Shown: positions 42,681 through 51,987 of the stretch, in pieces
Layout of the letters: each line of letters opens with the position of its first letter
Position numbering within the stretch: the stretch's first letter is position 1
Assembly: GCA_910574345.1 (NCBI GenBank)
Contig: CAJSZV010000020.1
Location: 1-64,000 of the forward strand
Direction of reading: 5' to 3'
Length of the DNA: 64,000 nt
From: Clostridiaceae bacterium
GTDB taxonomy: Bacteria; Bacillota; Clostridia; Lachnospirales; Lachnospiraceae
The notes under the pieces: model-generated
What the model was told of the DNA's origin: nothing
What the model saw: the letters and a program-made list of their open reading frames with translations, nothing else
Database searches by the model: none
Position numbers and translations under genes: made by a program

Positions 42681-44501
42681 ATGTTCAGAGAAATGGTTTC
42701 GAATGCGGAAATTGTCCGTGTATTTGATTTGTATCCCCCGGCTGCCGACAGAGAGGTGTGGGAGGGCATACCGCAGGATTACAGAAGGCAGTTGGAGGAA
42801 GAGGGAGAAAAGTGGCTGAATTACCGGTTTTTACCTATCTATGCCACAGATTTTATGGAGTTTTGCCGGACGGGAAACCGCAGCCGCTATGAGGAGAAGC
42901 TGTTTTTGAGACGGACAGCCCTGAATGCTCTGGTGCTGGCGGAGTGTGTGAGATATGACGGCCGATATATGGATGCCATTGTCAATCTTGTCTTTTTAAT
43001 CTGTGAGGAAAGCGCCTGGCAGCTTCCGGCTCATAATTCCTATATTCGGGATACGCCTCAGTTCCTTCTTCCCGATGTGACAAGACCGGTTATTGATCTG
43101 TTCGCGGCGGAGACGGGAGCGGTTCTTGCTGTGGCTGAGTATCTTCTGAGGGAATCTTTTGCCAGGCTTAGTCCGGCTGTTTCTGTGATGGTAAATCATA
43201 ACTTGGAGACAAGAATCTTTCACCCTTACCTGGAAAGTCATTTCTGGTGGATGGGGGACGGAGTGTCTCCCATGAACAACTGGACTTCCTGGTGTACCCA
43301 GAATGTACTTCTGGCCGCATTTACAAGGCAGATGGAGGGGAGGGTACAGAAGGAGATCATGAAAAAGGCCTGTGAAAGCCTTGATTATTTTCTTGACGAG
43401 TATGGGGAGGACGGGTGCTGCGATGAGGGCGCTCAGTATTACCGCCATGCAGGGCTGACCTTGTTTAATGCCATGGAAGTATTAAACCATGTGACCGGGC
43501 AGGCCTTTTCGGCTCTTTACAGGGAACATAAGATTGGCAATATAGCCGATTATATCAGAAAAGTCCATGTAGACGGCCCTTATTATGTGAATTTTGCGGA
43601 CTGCTCACCCATAGCGGGCAGATGCGGCGCCAGGGAATATCTGTTTGGAAAAAGGACATGCAATGAAAAGCTCATGGCCTTCGCAGCCAGGGATTACAGA
43701 GAGGGGGGACAGGCCCTGGGAACAGAGGAGCACAATCTTTTTTACCGGGTTCAGTCCGCATTCTGTCATGAGGAGATGGCAGAATATGCGGGGGAGGAAG
43801 GAAAGGCATCAGACTGTTATTTTGCCAGCGCAGGACTTTTTGTGGCCAGGGACGAAAAATTCTGTCTGGCAGTGAAGGCAGGAGATAACAATGACAGCCA
43901 TAATCATAATGATGCGGGCAGCTTTACCATTTATAAAAACGGTCATCCTCTTTTTATTGACGTGGGAGTGGAGAGTTATACCAGGAAGACCTTCTCCCCT
44001 CAGCGGTATGAGATATGGACCATGCAGTCTCAGTACCATAATCTTCCTGCCTTTGGAGGTGTCATGGAGAAGGCCGGGGAAGAATTTTGCGCTTCGGATG
44101 TGGAATATGAGTTCGGTGAGAAAAGGGCATGGATTGGAATGGAACTGGCCCGTGCCTATGGGGATGAAAGGGTGAAGTCCTATGTGAGGGAGGTTTGTCT
44201 GGAGAAGGGAAAGAATATTTCCATAACCGACAGATATGAGGGAGAACTGGAACCTGTGGTTTTGTCTCTTATGACTTATGAGAGGCCGGAGATTGCCGGA
44301 ATGGAAAAATCCATGGATACGCTGGTGATGAATATAGGTGATCTGGGGATTTGCCGCATCAGCGGGGCTGCAAAGGCGGAGACGGAAGAAATTCCCATTA
44401 CAGATCCCAGACTGATGGCGACATGGAAGCATAATATTTTCCGTACACTGGTAACTTTTGAAGGAAGGACAATAAGGCTTGAAGTTACAGGCAGTCTCTA
44501 A
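42681..44501 (+). CDS. Heparinase II/III-like polysaccharide lyase
   Basis: A 606-residue protein with an alpha/alpha toroid (about 1-350) and a C-terminal beta-sheet domain. The heparinase II/III signature is NDSHNHNDAGSFTIYKNGHP followed by LFIDVGVESY (about 405-430); other active-site candidates are in WTSWCTQN and DEGAQYYRH. It is expected to cleave uronic-acid-containing glycans by beta-elimination, giving unsaturated oligosaccharides that the GH88 enzyme at 51988 can open. No signal peptide is evident, so it probably acts on imported oligosaccharides. Convergent with the response regulator (5 nt between stops). Confidence 0.88.
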   Translation: MFREMVSNAEIVRVFDLYPPAADREVWEGIPQDYRRQLEEEGEKWLNYRFLPIYATDFMEFCRTGNRSRYEEKLFLRRTALNALVLAECVRYDGRYMDAIVNLVFLICEESAWQLPAHNSYIRDTPQFLLPDVTRPVIDLFAAETGAVLAVAEYLLRESFARLSPAVSVMVNHNLETRIFHPYLESHFWWMGDGVSPMNNWTSWCTQNVLLAAFTRQMEGRVQKEIMKKACESLDYFLDEYGEDGCCDEGAQYYRHAGLTLFNAMEVLNHVTGQAFSALYREHKIGNIADYIRKVHVDGPYYVNFADCSPIAGRCGAREYLFGKRTCNEKLMAFAARDYREGGQALGTEEHNLFYRVQSAFCHEEMAEYAGEEGKASDCYFASAGLFVARDEKFCLAVKAGDNNDSHNHNDAGSFTIYKNGHPLFIDVGVESYTRKTFSPQRYEIWTMQSQYHNLPAFGGVMEKAGEEFCASDVEYEFGEKRAWIGMELARAYGDERVKSYVREVCLEKGKNISITDRYEGELEPVVLSLMTYERPEIAGMEKSMDTLVMNIGDLGICRISGAAKAETEEIPITDPRLMATWKHNIFRTLVTFEGRTIRLEVTGSL

Positions 44502-44506
44502 AGCCG

Positions 44507-46108
44507 TTATTCCTCCGCAGCCTGCTGGGCAAATTCCCTGGGGGACATTCCCACGACTTTTTTGAACACTTTGCTGAAATAGAAAGCGCTCTCAAATCCC
44601 AGCTGGTCAGCCACTTCATATACTTTCAGATCCTGCTCCAGGAGCATGGTCTTGGCCCGGCTGATCTTCATCTGGGTGATGTATTCGGAAAAACCGGTGC
44701 CGCAGGTCTTTTTAAAAAGGACGCTTAAGTAGTTAGGGCTGAGGCCGAACACAGCGGCCACCTCGTTGAGCGTCAGGCGCTCGTCAACATGGTTTTGAAT
44801 GTATTTCTGGACATTGGCGATGGCATGCTCCTTGTAGGTGATGCGCTTGGCCTTTAAGGTGTCGCACAGTCCGTCCCGGAGACGTGTCATCCAGTCAGCC
44901 ACCTGCTCCACGTTGCCCATGCGGTAGATGGAGCGGTAGCTGTCCGCGTCATCGGAAAAAATCCCGCTGATGGTCTCGTCTCCGTTTGGCAGCATGGAAA
45001 GGGCGAGATAAAGGATGTTGCAGGCTCCGTCGATTGCCTGCAGATAGCGGAGGGGATTGGAGCAAAACAGGTCAATGATCTGGGTTAAGGTATCGTAAAG
45101 CACACCGGTGTCAAACTCTTCAAAGGCCCGGATCAGATCGTTTTTAAACAAGGTTATATTGAAGGAGTTTTTGATGGAATCCGGTTTTACCTGATTATAG
45201 TCCCGGTAAGGGTCTTTGGTGGTGGCGGATGTAAAGGCGATTCTTGCATCCTGGTAGGAATCGCTGATTTTTAAAGGCGCATCGACTGCAGATCCTATGC
45301 CCACTGTGAGAAACACATTAAAATAGTTATGTACCATGGTTCCCGCATTGTTAAGGGCATCCATCATCTTTTTGCGGTCCTCCTCCTTAACCGAAGGAAA
45401 ATGGAAGATGACGGAGAAGTGCTTCATGTCCAGAGAGATCACCTCGCAGGGCAGGTGGCGGTTCAAAATATCCTTTACCATCTGGAGGGTGCTGGCGTAC
45501 AGGTTTATCAGCTGTTCATGGCTCATCTGCTGGAGAGTGTCCTCCACGATTTCACAGTGGGCGGCAGCATAGTACTGATCGGAAAAGTTAAGGTTTAAGT
45601 CCTTTACCTGGAGCAGAAACTGTTCTTCATTGTCAAAGAGATTGTGAAGAAGACGAAGAAAAAATTTGTCCCGGTAAGTCTGCAAAAGGGGACGTCCGCT
45701 GCCGCGCATGGCTTCCGTGGCTTTTAGGTCATTGAGCCGTTTTAAGGCGTTTTTAATAGACTGGCCCAGGGACTGGGCATCCAGTTCAAGCTTGACGAGA
45801 TAATCCGCCACTTCATAGGAAAGAGCCTGCCTTGCCAGTTCGAACTCCTCATAGCTGGTGAGAATGATAAAAAGAGGAATCCGCCCGTAAGTTTCCCGGC
45901 AGGTCTTAGCCAGGTCCAGGCCGTTCATAATGGGCATACGGATATCCGTGATGACGATCTCAGGGGAATATTCCTCAATCATCTCCAGGGCGGCAGCGCC
46001 GTTCATGGCGCTCCCGCAGATCTCGATGCCGTAGTCCGCCCAGTTTAACATGGATTTGATACCGATCTGTACCAGGGGTTCATCGTCAACAATCAGTAAT
46101 TTTATCAT
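44507..46108 (-). CDS. YesN-type response regulator with AraC output
   Basis: A 533-residue regulator. Receiver domain with D8/D9 and phosphoacceptor D55 (IVITDIRMPIMNG), a long middle helical region (about 130-420), and a C-terminal AraC domain (about 435-530: LNEVAAVFGLSPNYLSVLFK and YEVADQLGFESAFYFSKVFK). It pairs with the kinase encoded upstream and probably activates the divergent sugar-transporter operon at 48314 and the glycan-degrading genes around it. Confidence 0.94.
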   Translation of the reverse strand: MIKLLIVDDEPLVQIGIKSMLNWADYGIEICGSAMNGAAALEMIEEYSPEIVITDIRMPIMNGLDLAKTCRETYGRIPLFIILTSYEEFELARQALSYEVADYLVKLELDAQSLGQSIKNALKRLNDLKATEAMRGSGRPLLQTYRDKFFLRLLHNLFDNEEQFLLQVKDLNLNFSDQYYAAAHCEIVEDTLQQMSHEQLINLYASTLQMVKDILNRHLPCEVISLDMKHFSVIFHFPSVKEEDRKKMMDALNNAGTMVHNYFNVFLTVGIGSAVDAPLKISDSYQDARIAFTSATTKDPYRDYNQVKPDSIKNSFNITLFKNDLIRAFEEFDTGVLYDTLTQIIDLFCSNPLRYLQAIDGACNILYLALSMLPNGDETISGIFSDDADSYRSIYRMGNVEQVADWMTRLRDGLCDTLKAKRITYKEHAIANVQKYIQNHVDERLTLNEVAAVFGLSPNYLSVLFKKTCGTGFSEYITQMKISRAKTMLLEQDLKVYEVADQLGFESAFYFSKVFKKVVGMSPREFAQQAAEE

Positions 46109-46157
46109 AATGCAGCGTTCCTCCTTTTTTCTCTGCGGGCATGGGCTGTGCTGTCTG

Positions 46158-48011
46158 TCAAGTCATGGGGACGCAGGGGATTAAGATCGTCATGGTGGTG
46201 TAGACACCAGGTTCGCTTTCTATGGAAATTCCGTAACCAGGCCCGTAATCATACTGAATCCGCTGATTCACATTGGCAATACCCACCTGTCGGAAAAAAT
46301 CAGCGCTTTTTTTAGCGGGAGACTGGTGAAGGGCTTTTTCAATGGTTTCTTTTGTCATACCTACACCATTGTCCGTAACAGAGATGTTTAAATCTTTTCC
46401 GTCTTCTCTGTCCTGTACATGGACATCCACGGTTATTTTGCCGGCGGAGCCTTTGGGTTCGATTCCATGGAACAGGGCGTTTTCGATAATGGGCTGAAGA
46501 GAGAAGCGGTGGATCATACACTGATACAGATCTTCTGACTCAATGTTGTATTCAATGGAAATACTGCCGCCGTAGCGGTACTGCTGAATAAGAAAATAAT
46601 CTTTTACCAGGTCAAGTTCTTCTTTTAAAGGAATCATGGCGGAATTTCCCTTGGCAACGCGTTTTAAAAGACGGGCCAGAGCGGTGGTCATCTCCGCGAT
46701 TCCGGTGACTCCCTGGATGGTGGCCATCCATTTAATGGAGTTTAACGTATTATAGAGAAAATGAGGGTTGATCTGGCTTTGAAGGATCTGATATTCCAGG
46801 TCTTTCTTTTGTTTCTCATCGTCAATCCTTTTTTCCATAAGACTGACCACATCTCTGGACAAGCTGTTAATGCCCCGCCCGATATCTCCCAGCTCATGGT
46901 TCCACTCGATAGAGTCGTCCCTGGAAAAATCGCCGTGGGCGATCTCATGGATCTTTTTCTGGATCTTGGATACAGGCTGATTAATGGTCTTGGTCAATGA
47001 ATAAACCATGAAAAATCCGAGGGACAGGATGACAGCACAGATACCGGCAATGAGCAGAAGATAGACTTTTCTCTGCTGCTCCAGCTGTTCTCTTGACAGA
47101 ATCTGATGAAGATACCATCCTTTCTGGCCCAGAGAGCGGGTAATCAGGGTTTCCGTTTTTCCATTATCCATCCGTATTTTTTCAACCAGAGTACCGGCAT
47201 CTAAATCTTTGACCTTTTCTCTGGACAGAATTGTATAATCCGGCGTGATCTCCTGGAATTCGCTTCCGTGGAGGAGATAGCATGCTTCACCGATGGTGAG
47301 ATAGACGCGGCTGTCCTCAGGAAAGGGAAAGGACTTTAAATTATCCATAATCACATTGCTGGATACGGACATATAGACCCAGCCGATGACATTGGCTCCA
47401 AAAGTATTGTAAATGGGACGTGCCATAGGAATAATAGGGACCGACGGCCCTTTTTCCTGGGAAAATGGGTCGTTGACAATACCGATCCACTGATAATCAG
47501 GGCTTGAAAGAAGGGTACGGAACATGTCCAATTCCGCCAGAGAACTGACTTTATAAGAAAAGGTTTCTCCGGAGGTAGCCAATATCTGCAGAAAGTTGGT
47601 GGTGGTCGTATTGGAGATAATAAGCCTTGTGATATAGCGGGAAGGCTTCGTATTATAGTATTCTTCTTTCAGACGGTTAAAGGAATTGATGGCCACGGCT
47701 CTGAGTCCCTTGTCCTCTTTGGAGACGATGGCCAGAGGTTCCTTGTCATGAAAGGTTTCCAGATATCCCACAATATCATTATTGAACCGGCACCAGTTGG
47801 CAAAATACACCAGATCTTTCATATCAGAAGATACGTTGTTGGCCACAAGCTGCAGATTGAATTCCACAGACTGGATCTGGTTGCGCCGAAGGAGGGACTG
47901 AAACACATTGAAACAGACGGCCACAGTCACCAGGGTGATAAGAAGGGTGGTCCCCAGGGTGATGACGATGATTTTTCCTTTCAGTGTTTTAAAAAGCGGC
48001 TGCAGTTTCAT
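46158..48011 (-). CDS. YesM-type sensor histidine kinase
   Basis: A 617-residue membrane kinase. TM1 (about 15-35), extracellular dCache-like sensor (about 40-300), TM2 (about 305-327), HAMP (about 328-385), phosphoacceptor H417 in QSQINPHFLYNTLNSI, and HATPase_c with ENALFHGIEPKG and DNGVGMT. Members sense sugars, often together with a binding protein. The operon order is kinase then regulator, divergent from the ABC genes. A 302-nt intergenic region separates it from the binding-protein gene and should contain both promoters. Confidence 0.94.
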   Translation of the reverse strand: MKLQPLFKTLKGKIIVITLGTTLLITLVTVAVCFNVFQSLLRRNQIQSVEFNLQLVANNVSSDMKDLVYFANWCRFNNDIVGYLETFHDKEPLAIVSKEDKGLRAVAINSFNRLKEEYYNTKPSRYITRLIISNTTTTNFLQILATSGETFSYKVSSLAELDMFRTLLSSPDYQWIGIVNDPFSQEKGPSVPIIPMARPIYNTFGANVIGWVYMSVSSNVIMDNLKSFPFPEDSRVYLTIGEACYLLHGSEFQEITPDYTILSREKVKDLDAGTLVEKIRMDNGKTETLITRSLGQKGWYLHQILSREQLEQQRKVYLLLIAGICAVILSLGFFMVYSLTKTINQPVSKIQKKIHEIAHGDFSRDDSIEWNHELGDIGRGINSLSRDVVSLMEKRIDDEKQKKDLEYQILQSQINPHFLYNTLNSIKWMATIQGVTGIAEMTTALARLLKRVAKGNSAMIPLKEELDLVKDYFLIQQYRYGGSISIEYNIESEDLYQCMIHRFSLQPIIENALFHGIEPKGSAGKITVDVHVQDREDGKDLNISVTDNGVGMTKETIEKALHQSPAKKSADFFRQVGIANVNQRIQYDYGPGYGISIESEPGVYTTMTILIPCVPMT

Positions 48012-48264
48012 AACATGTCCTTGTCCTTTATCATGTCTTTGGGTGCTGATTATGAAAAGTATGAACTATTTTATGTAAAAAGTCAACAAAAAGAATGAAA
48101 AATTCATGGGGAAACGGGCATGCAATATGTGACATGTATACAACCATAAAAAATTACAGCAACTTCATAAAAAATTCCATGGAAATAAAAACAGACGGAT
48201 TTGCAGGAAGAAAAATTGAATCTTTTGTGCAATTTTTTCCATTTAGGGAAAAGGATATTTTCAG

Positions 48265-48270
48265 TATACT
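48265..48270 (+). promoter_or_regulatory. Candidate -10 of the sugar ABC operon
   Basis: TATACT lies about 44 nt before the ATG of the binding-protein gene. The best 17-bp-spaced upstream hexamer (TTTAGG, 48242-48247) is a poor -35, as expected for a promoter that needs an activator such as the YesN-like regulator. The remainder of 48012-48264 is AT-rich, without a gene. Confidence 0.4.
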
Positions 48271-48313
48271 TAATGCATAGCAAAGAGCTAGTAAAAAAGA
48301 GGAGGAAAACGAA

Positions 48314-49693
48314 ATGAAAAAAAGATTACTTGGTTTGACGCTGGCATGCAGCATGGCGGCCATGAGTCTGGCAGGCTGCGGAGGAAACTCAGGAAGCGAG
48401 ACGACAGCAGCAGGGGCGGAGACGACGAAGGCGGCAGAGACGACCCAGGCAGAAAAAGCCGGAGAGGCGGAGACGACTCAGGCAGCGGCAGCAGAGGGGG
48501 ACACCGTATTAAAGTGGGCGGTTTGGGATATTTCTTCCACTGTATATTATCAGCCTCTGATCGACGCTTTTGAAGCGGCAAACCCGGGAGTAAAGATTGA
48601 GATGGTGGATTTGGGCTCTGCAGATTACCAGACGGTTTTGGCTACGGAGCTGACGGGAAGCGGATCTGATTTTGATATCGCGACCATCAAGGATGTGCCG
48701 GGTTACACTACTCTGGTAAACAAGGGCGTATTGGAAGCGCTGGATGACTATATTGCCAAAGACAGTGTGGATCTGTCCCAGTACGGCGGCATCACAGATC
48801 AGGTAACCGTAGACGGAAAGCTGTACGAACTTCCATTCAGAAGCGATTTCTGGGTAATGTTCTATAATAAAGATGTGTTTGACAAGGCAGGCGTGGCTTA
48901 TCCTACCAACGATATGACCTTCGAGCAGTATGATGCTCTGGCCAGAAGCGTTACCAACACCACACCGGGTGAGGAAGTTTACGGCGCCCATTATCACACA
49001 TGGAGATCCGCAGTTCAGCTGTTTGGCATTCTGGACGGCAAAAACTCTATCGTGGACGGCAATTATGAGTTCTTAAAGCCCTACTATGAGATGATCTTAA
49101 AGCAGCAGGAAGACGGCGTATGCCAGGACTATGCAACCTTGAAGACTTCCAGCCTTCACTATTCAGGCGCCTTTGCACAGGGCAATGTAGCTATGATGAA
49201 CATGGGTTCCTGGTTTATTCCAACCTTGATCGAGAAATTAAAGAGCGGCGAATACGGCGAGGAAGTAGCAAACTGGGGACTTGTAAAATATCCTCACGCA
49301 GAGGGTGTAGAGCCGGGTTCTACTCTGGCAACCATTACTTGTCTGTCGATTCCCACATCAGCGCCCCACAAGGATCTGGCCTGGGAGTTTGTAAAATTTG
49401 TGTGCGGACCTGAGGGAGCGGAGGTTGTGGCTCAGACAGGTACCATCCCTGCAATTACCACAGACGCAGTTGTGGAAGCCATCTCCGGTATGGAAGGCTT
49501 CCCCGCGGATCCGGAAAGCGCCGAGGCATTAAAGACTGCCAATACCTATCTGGAGATGCCTGTTCATGCAAAGAGCTCTGAGATCGAGACCGTTCTCAAT
49601 GAGGGCCATGACAACATTATGACTGAGGGCAGCACCATTGACGAGGGAATCGCTGAGATGACCGAAGGCGTTCAGGCAATTTTAGGACAGTAA
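48314..49693 (+). CDS. Sugar ABC transporter substrate-binding lipoprotein
   Basis: A 459-residue lipoprotein: signal MKKRLLGLTLACSMAAMSLA ending in the lipobox LAGCGG, then a low-complexity Thr/Ala/Glu linker (about 25-62) and a type-1 sugar-binding fold of the UgpB/MalE class (LKWAVWDISSTVYYQPLIDA, PGVKIEMVDLGSADYQTVLA, GNVAMMNMGSWFIPTLIEKL). It captures oligosaccharides for the two permeases downstream. GAGGAGGAAAACGAA precedes the ATG. No ATPase gene is in the cluster, so a shared MsmK-type ATPase elsewhere is expected. Confidence 0.95.
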   Translation: MKKRLLGLTLACSMAAMSLAGCGGNSGSETTAAGAETTKAAETTQAEKAGEAETTQAAAAEGDTVLKWAVWDISSTVYYQPLIDAFEAANPGVKIEMVDLGSADYQTVLATELTGSGSDFDIATIKDVPGYTTLVNKGVLEALDDYIAKDSVDLSQYGGITDQVTVDGKLYELPFRSDFWVMFYNKDVFDKAGVAYPTNDMTFEQYDALARSVTNTTPGEEVYGAHYHTWRSAVQLFGILDGKNSIVDGNYEFLKPYYEMILKQQEDGVCQDYATLKTSSLHYSGAFAQGNVAMMNMGSWFIPTLIEKLKSGEYGEEVANWGLVKYPHAEGVEPGSTLATITCLSIPTSAPHKDLAWEFVKFVCGPEGAEVVAQTGTIPAITTDAVVEAISGMEGFPADPESAEALKTANTYLEMPVHAKSSEIETVLNEGHDNIMTEGSTIDEGIAEMTEGVQAILGQ

Positions 49694-49700
49694 ATCACCA

Positions 49701-49728
49701 CGGACGGGCCAGTTACCTGGCCCGTCCG
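49701..49728 (+). terminator. Stable hairpin between binding protein and permease genes
   Basis: CGGACGGGCCA and TGGCCCGTCCG make an 11-bp perfect stem with a 6-nt loop and no long T-run. Hairpins at this place usually protect the abundant binding-protein mRNA and allow partial readthrough into the permease genes. Confidence 0.8.
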
Positions 49729-49757
49729 ATTTAAGGAAAGGGCAAGGCTTTGTGAGT

Positions 49758-50831
49758 ATGGCGAATCAGAAGAATATTGACCCGGAAAAGGTAAAAGAAA
49801 AATTAGCAGTACTGGAACCCCAGCTTTTATCTCTTCAGGAAGAATTAAAGAATACTTCCGACAAGAAAAAACGCGATAAACTTATTGGCAGAATTGAATA
49901 TACCCAGGGGAAGATCAAGCAGGCAAAGACAGGGGAGCGGCTGAGCCGCCAGACAAAAAGGGATATGGTGGCATATTCTTTCATCGCTCCTAACTTTATC
50001 GGATTCTGTGTGTTTACCCTGGTTCCCATTATCTTTGCATTTATTTTGGCTTTTGCGGAGTGGGACGGCAATAACCAAATGAAATTCGTGGCGTTCAACA
50101 ACTTTATTCAGGCATTTCAAAATGACCGTTTTCTGGCGTCCCTTAAGAACACCATTATCTACTGTATCGCAACAGTCCCGCTGACACTGGCCTGTTCTCT
50201 GGGGCTTGCCATTATCCTGAATCAGAAAGTAAAGGGACGGAACTTTTTCAGAACCGTAAGTTTCTTCCCCTATGTTGCTTCTCTGGTAGCCGTGGCAGCA
50301 GTTTGGAACATGCTGTTCAGCCCCCAGAAAAGCGGCCCAGTCAATATGATTCTGTATAACCTGGGAGTGGCGGCAAAGAGTCTTCCCAAGTGGTCCGCGG
50401 ACAAGGACTGGGTTATGTTTACCGTGGTTTTGTTCAGTGTGTGGAAAAACATGGGCTATTACATGGTGATCTATCTGGCGGGCCTTCAGGGCGTCAATGC
50501 GGAACTTTATGAGGCCTGCAGCCTGGACGGGGCCAATACCTGGCAGAAGTTTCTTTACATTACCTGGCCCCAGCTTCAGCCCACCACATTTTTTGTCACC
50601 ATTATGCTGACAATCAACTGTTTCAAAGTATATGATATCGTGTACATGCTGGCAGGAGGTTCCAACGGCGTGCTGAACAAATCGGCTATTGTTTTGGTAT
50701 ATCATATCTACGAAGAGGCTTTCCGCAACTGGAACTTAGGTTATGCCAGCGCTGTGGCTATGGTATTGTTCCTTATGGTACTGGCTGTGACTCTGATTCA
50801 GTTCAGAGGCGAGAAGAAATATGCAAACTAG
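49758..50831 (+). CDS. Sugar ABC transporter permease (MalF/UgpA-like)
   Basis: A 357-residue membrane protein with a charged helical N-terminal extension of about 60 residues (NIDPEKVKEKLAVLEPQLLS), unusual for the family, then six TM segments. The cytoplasmic EAA loop is YEACSLDGANTWQKFLYITW. Start ATG 49758 or GTG 49752 (in frame); CAAGG is close. It pairs with the permease at 50844. Confidence 0.93.
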   Translation: MANQKNIDPEKVKEKLAVLEPQLLSLQEELKNTSDKKKRDKLIGRIEYTQGKIKQAKTGERLSRQTKRDMVAYSFIAPNFIGFCVFTLVPIIFAFILAFAEWDGNNQMKFVAFNNFIQAFQNDRFLASLKNTIIYCIATVPLTLACSLGLAIILNQKVKGRNFFRTVSFFPYVASLVAVAAVWNMLFSPQKSGPVNMILYNLGVAAKSLPKWSADKDWVMFTVVLFSVWKNMGYYMVIYLAGLQGVNAELYEACSLDGANTWQKFLYITWPQLQPTTFFVTIMLTINCFKVYDIVYMLAGGSNGVLNKSAIVLVYHIYEEAFRNWNLGYASAVAMVLFLMVLAVTLIQFRGEKKYAN

Positions 50832-50843
50832 GGAGGGCAAGAG

Positions 50844-51680
50844 ATGAAAGTACAAAGTAAAAGCTACAAATTCTGGCGGGTGATCCTTTATGTAGTGTTG
50901 ATCGCTTTGTCAGTCCTGATGCTGATCCCTTTTGCATGGATGCTGTCGGCTTCTGTAAAACTGGATAAGGATGTATTTATCTTCCCCATTGAGTGGATTC
51001 CAAAGAATCCGAGATGGCAAAACTATATCGACATCTGGACTAAGATCCCTCTGTCCAAATTCGTTCTGAATACCACTAAGCTTACGATTATCGTAACCTG
51101 CTTACAGCTTCTGACCAGCAGCTTCGCAGCTTACGCATTTGCTAAACTGGATTTTAAATATAAGAACCTTTTGTTTATGGCCTACATTTCCACCATTGCC
51201 ATGCCCTGGCAGGTGTATATGGTTCCCCAGTTTATTATGATGAGGGGTATGGGAATGAATGATACCCACATGGCGATTATCTGTCTCCAGGCTTTCTCGG
51301 CTTTCGGCGTGTTCATGATGAGACAGTTCTATCAGGGAATTCCCGACGAATTGTGTGAGGCAGCGAGGATAGACGGTATGAGCGAGTATAAGATCTACTC
51401 AAAGATCATGCTGCCCCTGTCAAAGCCGGCGCTGTCCACACTGACTATCTTCACCTTTGTGGCTACCTGGAATGACTTCTTAGGGCCTATGATCTACTTA
51501 AAGACCGAGGCGAAAAAGACCCTGCAGATCGGACTCAGGATGTTTATCAGCCAGTATTCTTCCGAGTACGGACTTATTATGGCGGCTTCCGTGCTGTCCC
51601 TGATTCCGGTTCTCATCGTGTTTTTGTCACTGCAGAAATATTTTGTAGAAGGAATTGCAGCTACGGGCGTGAAGGGATGA
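50844..51680 (+). CDS. Sugar ABC transporter permease (MalG/UgpE-like)
   Basis: A 278-residue permease with six TM segments and the EAA loop CEAARIDGMSEYKIYSKIML. GGAGGGCAAGAG precedes ATG 50844, 12 nt after its partner gene. Together with the binding protein it imports oligosaccharides, probably the uronate-containing products handled by the enzymes around it. Confidence 0.95.
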   Translation: MKVQSKSYKFWRVILYVVLIALSVLMLIPFAWMLSASVKLDKDVFIFPIEWIPKNPRWQNYIDIWTKIPLSKFVLNTTKLTIIVTCLQLLTSSFAAYAFAKLDFKYKNLLFMAYISTIAMPWQVYMVPQFIMMRGMGMNDTHMAIICLQAFSAFGVFMMRQFYQGIPDELCEAARIDGMSEYKIYSKIMLPLSKPALSTLTIFTFVATWNDFLGPMIYLKTEAKKTLQIGLRMFISQYSSEYGLIMAASVLSLIPVLIVFLSLQKYFVEGIAATGVKG

Positions 51681-51695
51681 CAGAGGCAGTGGCAC

Positions 51696-51729
51696 AAAAC
51701 CGGCCGCCGGGGATGAGGCGGCTGGTTTT
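51696..51729 (+). terminator. Terminator after the permease genes
   Basis: AAAACCGGCCGCC and GGCGGCTGGTTTT form a 13-bp stem with one G-T pair and an 8-nt loop. The T-run is short (TTTT), so readthrough to the GH88 gene is possible. Confidence 0.7.
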
Positions 51730-51742
51730 GACGTTAACCTGT

Positions 51743-51811
51743 ATTCCGGCCCTGTACGGTCAGCGCAGCAAGCGGGCAGACCTACCGGAAGGGTTCGACA
51801 CTTTCATAGTA
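51743..51811 (+). repeat. 69-bp direct repeat, copy 1
   Basis: Begins ATTCCGGCCCTGTACGGTCA and ends GACACTTTCATAGTA. Nearly identical (a few substitutions) to copy 2 at 51900-51968. It contains a possible hairpin (GGTC...GACC with CGC-AGCAA-GCG inside). Confidence 0.9.
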
Positions 51812-51854
51812 CCCCCCATGCCTGCTATCAGGCACCACCATGAATGAAAGGGGT

Positions 51855-51878
51855 TTACTATGAACCCTCCGGGGGATG
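51855..51878 (-). repeat. Partial inverted copy of the 69-bp repeat
   Basis: Read on the minus strand, this stretch gives CCGGAGGGTTCATAGTA, matching the 3' end of the 69-bp repeat (CCGGAAGGGTTC...CATAGTA) with an internal 8-nt deletion. It lies between the two direct copies. Confidence 0.55.
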
Positions 51879-51899
51879 CACACGGAATGCAAAAACGGC

Positions 51900-51968
51900 A
51901 TTCCGGCGCTGTACGGTCAGCGCAGCAAGTGCGCAGACCTACCGGAAGGGTTCGACACTTTCATAGTA
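51900..51968 (+). repeat. 69-bp direct repeat, copy 2
   Basis: Begins ATTCCGGCGCTGTACGGTCA and ends with the same GACACTTTCATAGTA, only 20 nt before the GH88 start codon. Same length as copy 1. Located in the 307-nt gap between the transporter and GH88 genes, which otherwise holds no gene. Confidence 0.9.
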
Positions 51969-51987
51969 ATCAGAAAGGAGACTGTGA

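Noticed and set aside
49845-50705. Minus-strand frame of 286 codons opposite the sugar permease
   Set aside because: Shadow of a well-supported permease gene; sequence is Cys/His/Gln-rich and shows no domain.
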